Below, piece after piece: positions 55,936 through 64,000 of a stretch of DNA of 64,000 nt. Origin of the DNA: Dugong dugon. Its lineage: Eukaryota > Chordata > Mammalia > Sirenia > Dugongidae. A program made the position numbers and the translations under genes. The DNA lies in contig CM057482.1 in assembly GCA_030035585.1 (NCBI GenBank), forward strand, positions 60,640,828-60,704,827. The letters are read 5' to 3'. The notes beneath the pieces were generated by a model. That model was not told the origin of the DNA, made no database searches, and saw nothing but the letters and a program-made list of their open reading frames with translations. Position 1 is the stretch's first letter. Every line of letters begins with the position of its first letter.

Positions 55936-56577
55936 GACGCACATTCGCGTCTTGGCATCATCCCAGTTCTTGTTTCTCTCGGCCATGCTGTTATCATCCA
56001 GAGCAGTCCCAAGAAGAGACGCAGTAGGTCAGTAATGCCTTCAAAGCAAAGTTGTCTCTTCAGCAGAGGGCTTTGGATTTCCAGGTGAATTATTATAGCT
56101 GTCCCCAGGTTGTCTTGGAAATCACCGTTGAGGCCCAGGGGAATGCCGGTTTTGGGTAGGCCAGCAGTAAAGGTTTCTGACCACTGTATGTTGATTCATT
56201 ATCTGTCAGTACGCAGAGAAGACAGGGAGCTGCCTCTGCATAAGATGCTGAAAGCATTTTACACTTTTCTGTTGTTTATGATCTGTCCTCTTATGACTGT
56301 ACTCAGAAAGGGGACTGCACAAAAGCCCAGGGTTTTCTCCTTCCCTGGAGACATATGGTCTTCGGTGCAGGTTATTTAATATGACACATTTGCTAATAGA
56401 TCCCCATGCATGAGAAGGGTGAGGCAGCCTGGGAGACATTTAGGCAATGGAAATGCACAACATTGATTGAGCAACTGTGTAGTGCAGTGAAATGTAGTAA
56501 ACTAAAGTCAGATCGAAAATCACTGAAATCACTGTTTATAGTTGTTGCAGTTTATAGGGCATCTATTATGTTAGGCA

Positions 56578-56780
56578 GGAGTCCTGGGTGGTACAAATGG
56601 TTAAGCACTCACTAGCTGAAAGGTTGGTGGTTCGAACCCTCCCAGAGGCTCGTTTGAAGACAGGCCTGGTGATCCACTTCCGAAAGATCATAGTCCTGAA
56701 AACCCTATGGAGCTGTTCTACTCTGCACACATGGGGTCTCCATGATTCAGAATCGACTCGATGGCAACTAAGAGCAGCAG
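56578..56780 (+). mobile_element. AfroSINE
   Basis: 'ggagtcctgggtggtac' head, 'ggtggttcgaaccctcc' B box, tail 'cagaatcgactcgatggc'. Flanks 'ttatgttaggcag' and 'ttatgacaggcac' form a probable target duplication. Confidence 0.93.
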
Positions 56781-56784
56781 TTAT

Positions 56785-56940
56785 GACAGGCACCTAATGT
56801 ACATCATCTCTAGTCTTTGCAATAATCTCACAAGCTCGATACCATCACCCCCAATTCACAGAGGGAAACTTAAGACTTGGAGAGATTCAGTGACTTGCCC
56901 ACTAAGCACTAAATGCAGATCTGAGCCCAGATAGTCTAGC
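56785..56940 (-). repeat. MIR SINE
   Basis: 'gggaaacttaagacttgg' and 'gtgacttgcccactaagc'. Confidence 0.7.
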
Positions 56941-57741
56941 TCCAAAATACTGTGCACTTCCACCATGCACATTGCTTTCCCCAACGTTTTCATATGTCTT
57001 GATGATTGCTTCAGGCTCACTTAACCTGGTTGTATGTATTTGTAAAGATATATTGAACATGACAGTATGTTATGAAGTACACTTACTTATTTCAAGTAAT
57101 CTGGCCATAGTTATAATCACAGATTTGAAGGATTGGCAGAAATATGAGCCAGACTAATTCTTTAGTTCAGTAGCCAGCTGCACTCCACTCTTACATTTAT
57201 TCAGAGAAACAACCACCACCACAAGAACAAACTCCCAAACAAGCTTTGATTCCTAGAATTCACCAATGACATAGTAAGTGCATAATGAACAAACTAAAAT
57301 GCAAGCTCTAGATTTTAGGCTGGTGGTTTGAAAGGAAGCAGAGATGAGTCTTCTAATCTTCTAGTGCTCAAACTTTTACCAACAAGGAGCTTCATGATGA
57401 ATAGGTTGATACAGAGATGTGTTCCCTCAGGGTTAGACCCATGTTCTTGCTCCAATCTCTGGGAAGTTGGGCCGCCTTTGCTGAGGCCACACTACCCAGA
57501 GAGAGCTAGGGTGTTCTCAGAATTGTCCACTCTGCCTCAATGCCACAGACCCATACATGGGATGGATTTAGACTAATAATCTGCTTAAATTAGTACAGTT
57601 CACACTGTGAAGCGTTTCTGGCCCATTCTCAAGTTCCTTCTCACCTCCACAACTTCATGGATGATTCCAGAGTTCCTGAATGGCACTGAGCTTTCCTTTA
57701 AATGTCAACTGGAAAGAATTTCAAGCTTTTTCCCAAACAGA
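56941..57741. other. OLFM4 intron 2, nothing recognised
   Basis: Unique non-coding sequence; short frames lack motifs. Confidence 0.4.
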
Positions 57742-57919
57742 CCTTTGAACCAGTTGCTGTCGAGTAGAACCATGCTTCGTAGGGTTTTCAGTGGCTGATT
57801 TCTCAGAAGCAGATCTCCAGCCTTTCTTCTGCGGTACCACTGGGTGGACTCAAACCACCAACTTTTGGGTTAGCAGCTGAGAACTTTAGCTGTTTGTTTG
57901 CACCACCCAGTGACTCCAA
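57742..57919 (-). mobile_element. AfroSINE
   Basis: 'gaaccagttgctgtcgag' with an internal deletion of the 'attccgactcatagcgacc' block, then 'agggttttcagtggctg' and inverted head. Confidence 0.88.
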
Positions 57920-59136
57920 CTACTCTTTAGAGACACTTCATTTTGGCTGAACTAAGACAGGCACACCACACATTCTTATAGGTGGCAAATTCCAGCTTAT
58001 GACTTGGCATTCAATGATACTCTGGGAGAGCCACATTTTATCTAGCAGAGATGACGCTTGAATCACTCATTTTTTGTAGAACAACAGCTGTGATGTACCA
58101 CCAAAATGTTTCAGGAAAACGGAGGGTGTTTCATTTGTTCCAAGAGCTGGCAAGGCCCAATGCCAGCAAGCATTTTCATTTCTCAGACTTTCATTTCTAC
58201 AATGCTTTTGGCACTTTATTTTTTAACACAGGCAAGATTTTGTGCCTGATTTTTGTAGCAACTGAAACCCGGCCACCTTATATCTATGTTTGTGCTTTTG
58301 AGCAGGGCTTGTCAGATTATATGTATAATATAATAAGAAATATAATATAATAATAATAAGAAAATGTCACCAGCCTTCTCAGCCTCTGAGTGATGGTGCC
58401 TCTGATGGCACTGAGCATCAGTTGCCTGAGGAGATACACTAGTGCCAAGAGCTGCATTTTCAACTTTCATTAAAATCCTCTTTGCCGGAAGCCCTAGCCC
58501 TTTAGGTCTGTGGCCTGTGAGCCTACTCTAATTTGCATGTTAGGATTAAGCGGAAGGGCTAAAATGACAGAAGTTAGGGCTGCCTTTGTATTAGAAGGAC
58601 TAGAGGCCAACATCTGGCTGTGAATTCATCCTGGCACAGTGGATCAGCTACTTGACGTTAGTGCAGTTCCGTGAAAATTATCACTTACGTTCAAATTTTT
58701 GGAAAGAATGTAAAACCAGCAACTTTTAATGAGCAGGTCCTTAAAAAACAGCCACAGCATTTCTTTTACAGATCAGATACAGAGAACACCACCAACTGTG
58801 TTTATTGAAATATTCATTTGGAGATTCCGATTATACTGTAAACTACCAAGGGAATTTTTGGAACTATTTTAACTTAATGATCAGACATTCAAATATATGC
58901 AACAAATGTGTAATTTAAAGGTCTGATTGCAATAATCAGTTCCTGGAATAAATGTAGGCATACTTAATGAAATGAGCACTGTATGGTTGCACATACACTC
59001 ACATATTCTGTGGTGAGTTGGTCTTTATGATACTTTGTAAAAGGCGAAGGAGCTCAAAATTCACCAGATGTGGTGATGGAAGAAGGAATTCTACTTAGCG
59101 CATTTCCCTCTCTTCCAGGAAATCCTTAGATTTCGA
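57920..59136. other. OLFM4 intron 2, unique with AT-rich run
   Basis: 58318-58365 is a (TAATA)-like AT-rich run. Nothing else recognised. Confidence 0.5.
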
Positions 59137-59353
59137 GCAATGGTTCTAAATGGGGCGTAGGGATGAGAGTTTGTCCCCAAGGGACAGTTAGCAATGTCTG
59201 GAGACAGTTTGGGTTGTCACCACTGGGAGGGGGCATTACTGGCATCTAGAAGCCAGGGGTGCTGCTAACCATCCTACAATGCACGGGACAGCCCCCGACA
59301 AGAAAGAACAATCTAGCCCAAAATAACAATGGTACCAAGGGTGAAAAACCTTG
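59137..59353 (+). mobile_element. MER5A (hAT-Charlie MITE)
   Basis: 'gcaatggttctaaatgggg', 'agcaatgtctggagacag', 'actggcatctagaagcc' and 'ccatcctacaatgcacgg' match MER5A in order. Confidence 0.93.
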
Positions 59354-59682
59354 ATTTACAGTGTGTGGGGAGGAAGGAGGGCAAGAGACTCTGATGCAAG
59401 GTGGTTTAGTTTGGTGAGCTTGTGTCTTCAAACATTAAAGTGGAGGTTAAAATGTACTTGTGAGTGATGATTGGAAAGCAAAATCCACCTCTTCCCCTCC
59501 CCCGCCCCAAATTGTAGTAATATGTTCTTTTTACTTCATATTTGGATAATTAAATCTTTTTTTGATCCTTTTCTTTACAAAAAGATGATTGACAAGAATG
59601 AAATAGTCCTCAAGGGCCTGGTAGTGGAGAAGGACTGTGGCATTACTCTGGGAACTGACTTGAGTGTGTTGATTCCCTTTAG

Positions 59683-59895
59683 GTAAAGGAGTACACCCAA
59701 CTAATCAGCATATATGAAAAGAAGCTCTTGAACCTAACTGTCCGAATAGAGATCATAGAAAAGGATTCCATTTCTTACACTGAACTGGACTTTGAGCTTA
59801 TCAAGATAGAAGTGAAGGAGATGGAGAAACTGATCAACCAGCTGAAGGAGAGTTTCGTTGGAAGCTCAGAAATTGTTGACCAACTGGAAGCGGAG
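59683..59895 (+). CDS. OLFM4: Olfactomedin-4, coding exon 3 (coiled coil)
   Basis: A 71-codon exon, phase 0 at both ends, with acceptor CCCTTTAG and donor GAG|GTAAGG. It encodes residues 122-192. VKEYTQLISIYEKKLLNLTV opens it, followed by a strongly heptad-like stretch containing SYTELDFELIKIEVKEMEKL, the predicted coiled coil that drives oligomerisation. N138-L-T is a conserved sequon. The acceptor is placed at 59681-59682 because reading VKEY directly after exon 2's ELSK reproduces the known family sequence. The open frame that ends just upstream is intronic. No disabling mutations are seen. Confidence 0.95.
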
Positions 59896-60105
59896 GTAAG
59901 GACAAATTCACTTCTCAGTATATTAATCATTAATTGTCTTCTGTGACTGAGCAAGTGCTAGGACAGGGGTATGAATCTCTGTCTTCTGACTTCTCCTTCT
60001 GAGTTCCCTCATGACCGTGCTCTGCTATGGATCAACACCTATCTTTGAAGAGTAAGTTAAACACCTTAGGAACATGTTGACTGAGGACCATACCATACCA
60101 CACCA

Positions 60106-60300
60106 GTTGCTGTCAAGTTGATTCTGACTCATGGTGACCCCATGTGTATCAGAATAGAACTGCACTCCCTAGGGTTTTCAATGGCTGATGTTTGAGAAGT
60201 AGATCTCCAGGCCTTTCTTCCGAGGCACCTCTGAGTGGACTCGAACCTCCCAGTTTTCAGTTAGCTGCCGAGGGCATTAACCATCTGCACCACCAGGGAC
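60106..60300 (-). mobile_element. AfroSINE (OLFM4 intron 3)
   Basis: 'ccagttgctgtcaagttgat' to 'attaaccatctgcaccacc'. Confidence 0.93.
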
Positions 60301-61066
60301 TGAGGAGCAGGTGGCCTTTCAGAACCAAATGGCCTTTTAACTTCTCTAGAAAGGAGATTACTTAGCCTGAACAACCATTCATGTCCAAGACAAATCAGGG
60401 ATCTTCTCTGCTCTGGATTTATCCTAATGAGAGCCTTTTTCTAGAAACCCACAATTTACCTGATTGTGGACTTCCTAGGTCTGTTTCTCCTTCTGAAAGA
60501 TCATCTAATTCTTGATACCTCTTTGAACCATTCTCCAAATACTTGGAACCCTCTTTCAAGGGATTTCTTATATGTTTTGATGAAACCCTTTGAGATCCAT
60601 GGATAAAGACCGCCACATTAATGTGATGGTTGTGTAATTGATGCCAATGAGAACTTACTAGCTCAGTCATGACATGGGCTATAATTGAGAATTCTAGTTA
60701 CATGTTTTAGATTTAAGTTTTCTCTGACCCTCAACATTCGTTAGAAACTTAATTATAATACAACATGAGTAAACACGAGTTTATAGGGGAAGGCAATTAG
60801 AAACGAAGTTTAATGGGCATTTGTGGACGCTTAGAATGAGCCTGCACTCTGTTATTAAAGCTGTTCAAATCTTTCACGCACACATCTGCCTGAGATCTGA
60901 CAGGCATTCACACTAAACCATAAAATGTATTCCAAACGAAACCGTTCAGGAGAATCTCTGGTGTATTCACTGGCAATGTCTCACTAAATGACAAATTCAG
61001 CCCTGGAATGTTTATGAAAGATATTGCACAATAATATAAAATCGCTCCGAATTTTCATTTCCTTAG
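60301..61066. other. OLFM4 intron 3, nothing recognised
   Basis: Non-coding up to the exon 4 acceptor. Confidence 0.5.
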
Positions 61067-61223
61067 ATCTGGAATCTGACTGTCCTGGTGCAGAAGCTCG
61101 AGACACTAGATAAAAACAACGTTCTTGCCATTCGCCGAGAAATCGCAGCGCTGAAGAGCAAGCTGAAGGAGTGTGAGGCCTCCAAAGAGGAAAATGCCCC
61201 TGCTGTCCCTCCTCCCTCTCCGG
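61067..61223 (+). CDS. OLFM4: Olfactomedin-4, coding exon 4 (end of coiled coil and Pro-rich linker)
   Basis: A 157-nt exon giving 52 codons plus one base (phase 1 donor), acceptor TTTCCTTAG and donor CGG|GTAAGT. It encodes residues 193-244: N195-L-T sequon, [16 protein letters not shown], then [11 protein letters not shown] with C228. The equivalent cysteine is thought to form an interchain disulfide in OLFM4. The exon closes with a Pro-rich linker (APAVPPPSP) and the first base of a Gly codon. In mammals the next and last exon encodes the whole olfactomedin domain. No such sequence lies between here and 64,000, so the gene model is 3'-incomplete only because the window ends. Confidence 0.94.
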
Positions 61224-61827
61224 GTAAGTGGGACATTTGCACCACTTGAGCCGGGCCCCTAGGGTGCTGAGAGTGGGGTGGGGAGGGGATCTGGGATAGC
61301 AATAGTGAAGGAAGGATGGGGTGCATGCAGTGCTGGGGTTACTCTTAGGTGTTGTAAATCTCACCTCGTAGGTCTACAATATTATCACCTTCTGGGGCCC
61401 GCAGAGGAAAGCACAAACAACGAGTTGATTTAAAACAAAAAGCACAAGTTACACATACCCCTTTGCATTTAATAACAGGAAACACGTCTATGGTGACAGA
61501 GGAGCTATCGAGAGGCCCCGGTGAACGCCTCTGTGACATCTGCTTTCCTGTAGATAGAAAGGGCTGATTGGTTTATTTATCTGGTGAGCTAGGCTTATTC
61601 CTTGAATTTTTCTTCCCTCTTTCTCCCCTGTCCTCTCTCCTTCTGCCTTTTTAATTTTTCCTTTATTCTTTCCCTAAACACATACTGAGCACCTACTATA
61701 TTCTGTGTCCTGGAGTTCAATGGGGATTAATGGAATGGCCCCTAAATCAGGGTACGGGTGGGTGTGTCCTGCTGGCCTTTATGGACTATGAGTTCCCAAG
61801 TGGCAGAGATGATGTCTCTGATTTTTT
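61224..61827. other. OLFM4 intron 4, unique sequence
   Basis: No exon-like segment. A small MIR scrap lies at about 61683-61720 ('tgagcacctactatattctg'). Confidence 0.5.
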
Positions 61828-61940
61828 CTGGAAGCAGATCACCAGGCCTTTCTTCCGAGTCACCTCTGAGTGGGCTGGAACCTCCAACATTTTGCTTAGC
61901 AGCTGAATATGTTAATCGTTTCTACCACCCAAGGACTCCA
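61828..61940 (-). mobile_element. AfroSINE head fragment
   Basis: 'ggaagcagatcaccaggcc' to 'cgtttctaccacccaagg'; the tail part is missing. Confidence 0.85.
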
Positions 61941-62051
61941 ACAGATCTTTAGAGATTTAATTTCAGCTGCCTGAGGCCAGGATGATGAGTGAATCATCCT
62001 CAGGTTAAGTACAGCACAGAGGTGTGTACTCTGTGCAGACACTCATGAATG

Positions 62052-62225
62052 GAGGCAGTGCAGTGTAGGGGTCCAAGAGCATGGCTTTGGAATCTCAAAG
62101 ACCAGAGCCACGTGACCACAGGCACTATCCTTAATCTCCTCATTTGTAATATGGGACAATAATCCACCTACTTTGCAGGGTTGCTATGAGAATTAATGAG
62201 ACAATGCTTGGAAATCTCAGAGCCC
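62052..62225 (+). repeat. MIR SINE
   Basis: 'agagcatggctttggaatc', 'cctcatttgtaatatggg' and 'gggttgctatgagaattaat'. Confidence 0.8.
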
Positions 62226-62232
62226 TATGTTC

Positions 62233-62579
62233 GGCACTTATGGTGGTTCAGTAATAGAATTCTCACCCTCCCTGCGGGAGACATGGGTACAATTTTCAGC
62301 CAGTTCACCTCAAGCGCGGCCACCATCTGTCTGTCAGTGGAGGCTTTCGTGTTGCTAAGATGCTGAACAGGTTTCAGCAGAGCTTCCAGACTAAGAAGAT
62401 CTAGGAGGAAAGGCCTGGCAATCTACTTCTGAAAAACAGCCAGTGAAAACCCTATGGGTCACAATGGTCCGATTCACCACTAGTCATGGGATGGTGCAGG
62501 ACCAGGCAGAGTTCTGTTCCGTTTTGCACGGGGTCTCCATGAGTAGGGGGCCGACTTGAAGGCAGGTAACAACAACAAC
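62233..62579 (+). mobile_element. tRNA-Gly-headed SINE with RTE-like tail
   Basis: Head 'tggtggttcagtaatagaat' with 'ctgcgggagacatgggtac' resembles tRNA-Gly. Body 'gctaagatgctgaacagg', tail 'gatggtgcaggaccaggcag' and 'ggtaacaacaacaac'. Second full copy of the type at 53188. Confidence 0.87.
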
Positions 62580-63160
62580 TGTGTTATGAATGGTGAAATC
62601 TGAAGTGAGAACGCTGCAGTGAACAAAAGCAGTGCTAGGTCCTTGAGCTCTGAGCGCAACCCTCCAGGTGAGCTGGGGGCAGCTTGTCAGCCGCAGCATT
62701 CAGCCCTGTTCTTTGGCGACATCGTCATCACAGGGATGCTTTCTCTGCAGGGCGTGTGAGCCTCTCAGCCTGAACAAGGACTGTATCTTTTCAACAAAGT
62801 ATACAGCCCTTGCTATTTTTATTAATTCCTATTGCTCTCAACCTGTTTCCTTTTAGACCAGGCATTTCTGGATCCTTGTCAATGTAGCTGGTTTCTTCAA
62901 GGCTTTAATTAGATGCTGCCATAATCATAAGCCTCTTGGTGTTGTTCAGGGGACCCTTTTCCCCTCCCACTGCAGTTGGAAATCTGTCACGGTGTGACAT
63001 ACAGAGGCAATTTAGGACAAAGGCATGCTGTCTCCTCAGGAGCAAACCAAAGCTAAATTTGGTCTGGGATCGGGGTGGACACAAGCTTTGGAAATGAGAG
63101 CTGGTTCCGCTCTGCCACACGGGGCTCCTTGAGGACTGGATGAGAAGCACTGGCCAGTAT
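62580..63160. other. OLFM4 intron 4, nothing recognised
   Basis: Non-coding. Confidence 0.4.
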
Positions 63161-63358
63161 CAGTCGCCATTGTGTCAACTCTGACTCCTGGCGACCCCAT
63201 GTGTGTCAGAGTAGAACCATGCTCCACAGGGTTTTCAATGGCTGAGTTTTTGGAAGGAGATCGTCATGCTTTTCTTCTGAGGCGCCTCTGGGTGGACCGG
63301 AACCTCCAGCCTTTAGGTTAGCAGCAGAGCCTTTAACCATTTGTACCACCCAGGTACT
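63161..63358 (-). mobile_element. AfroSINE
   Basis: 'cagtcgccattgtgtcaact' to 'ttaaccatttgtaccaccca'. Confidence 0.92.
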
Positions 63359-63677
63359 CTGAAGCAATGAGAACCCCTGATAATACCTGAGCAAGTGTTT
63401 CTTTTAGGTCCCAGCAAATCTTCCTCATGAGGTAGATTTTTTCTGGCACAGATTTCTATACATCCCTGAGAATGAGGAAATTTTAGAGCAGGAAGGAGCA
63501 TCCAGGGCCGTCTGGCTCAGCCCCATCATGTCATGGAGGAGGGGACTTAGGTGGTAAGACCACTGTTCTTCCTGTGGCCACACAGAGCCAGGGCTACAAA
63601 ACAAGGACCCTCAATCCCTGGCTGTGTGCGGACCCAGCGTGTTAGGCATCCTAGTGAGGGAGAAAAGACACTGCTTG
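63359..63677. other. OLFM4 intron 4, nothing recognised
   Basis: Non-coding sequence with no olfactomedin-domain coding. Confidence 0.4.
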
Positions 63678-63884
63678 GAGTCCCTGGGTGGTGTAAATGG
63701 TTAACACACTCAGCTGGTAACTGAAAGGTTGGAGGTTTGAGTCCACCCAGAGGTGCCTCAGAAGAAAGGCCTGGAAATTTACTGCTAAAAAATCAGCCAC
63801 ATAAATCTTATGGAGCACAGTTGTACTCTGACACACATGGGGTTACCATGAGTCGGGGTCAACTTGACGCCAACTGGTTTTGGA
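63678..63884 (+). mobile_element. AfroSINE
   Basis: 'ggagtccctgggtggtg' head, 'ggaggtttgagtccaccc' B box, tail 'accatgagtcggggtcaac'. It forms an inverted pair with the copy at 63161. Confidence 0.92.
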
Positions 63885-64000
63885 ATCCAGGGAGGAGAAC
63901 AAATGAATCTATTGAATTATTTTTGTTAGATTTCTTTTTTTTCCCCTAAGAAATTTCCTGTAGGTCCTCACATTTAGACTTCTGTGAACCATCCCAGGCC

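Larger units (their letters stand above)
46921..64000 (+). other. OLFM4: OLFM4 gene span, 3'-truncated by window end
   Basis: Predicted transcription start near 46,920 (about 30 bp after the TATA-like box) to beyond the window. Introns: 47157-53616 (6.5 kb), 53770-59682 (5.9 kb), 59896-61066 (1.2 kb), and an incomplete fourth from 61224. All three complete introns follow GT-AG. Intron 1 holds AfroSINEs, a 52-bp tandem array, two MIRs and an L1 3' fragment. Intron 2 holds a pyrimidine-rich tract, three AfroSINEs, two MIRs and a MER5A. Intron 3 holds one AfroSINE. The partial fourth intron holds further SINEs, including a tRNA-Gly-headed one. The last exon with the olfactomedin domain is not in the window. 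Confidence 0.85.

Noticed and set aside
61224..64000. Search for the OLFM4 olfactomedin-domain exon
   Set aside because: Only intronic and SINE sequence found; the exon must lie downstream.

Overview
The window is mammalian nuclear DNA from an afrotherian, most likely an elephant. It is saturated with AfroSINEs (tRNA-like head, tail reading 'gactcatagcgacc' on the minus strand), RTE/BovB-like LINEs whose 3' end matches the AfroSINE tail, L1s, and ancient mammalian repeats (MIR, L2, MER5A, MER53, MaLR and ERVL LTRs). There are no bacterial-type operons, CRISPR arrays or free-standing RNA genes. The assignment rests on repeat families recognised by eye; no database was searched.

The only protein-coding gene I can support is the 5' part of olfactomedin-4 (OLFM4), on the plus strand from about 46.92 kb to beyond the window end. 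Four coding exons are present (46947-47156, 53617-53769, 59683-59895, 61067-61223). They encode the signal peptide, a Ser/Asn/Gly-rich N-terminal region, a CXC cysteine pair, a coiled-coil region and a Pro-rich linker: 244 residues plus one base. The last exon, with the olfactomedin beta-propeller domain, lies downstream of 64 kb. Just before exon 1 is a compact promoter with a PU.1-like site, a near-palindromic NF-kB site and a TATA-like box.

Layout. 1-10 kb: MaLR and ERVL LTRs, RTE pieces, AfroSINEs and MIR between short unique stretches. 10-11.9 kb: a 5'-truncated antisense L1. 12.06-14.5 kb: an antisense MaLR LTR with internal region, the LTR itself split by an ERVL-type LTR. 14.5-27.9 kb: a nested block in which an RTE holds a sense L1 (L1A), and L1A holds a full-length antisense L1 (L1B, about 8.4 kb). 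27.8-31.0 kb: a diverged second copy of the 7.3-9.0 kb segment. 31-34 kb: LTRs and a hAT-like element. 34.2-38 kb: an ancient L2 split by two LTRs, one of which holds an RTE with recognisable reverse transcriptase. 38-46.8 kb: largely unique gene-flank DNA with a second multiply interrupted hAT-like element and a MER53 hairpin resembling miR-1302. 46.9-64 kb: OLFM4 with SINE-rich introns.

The most notable structures are the nested block with its target-site duplications, tandem L1 5'UTR monomers, a composite L1 3' end shared by two opposite-strand elements, a five-copy 52-bp tandem array grown inside an AfroSINE in OLFM4 intron 1, and tRNA-Gly-headed SINEs with RTE-like tails. I did not find a convincing new gene system.
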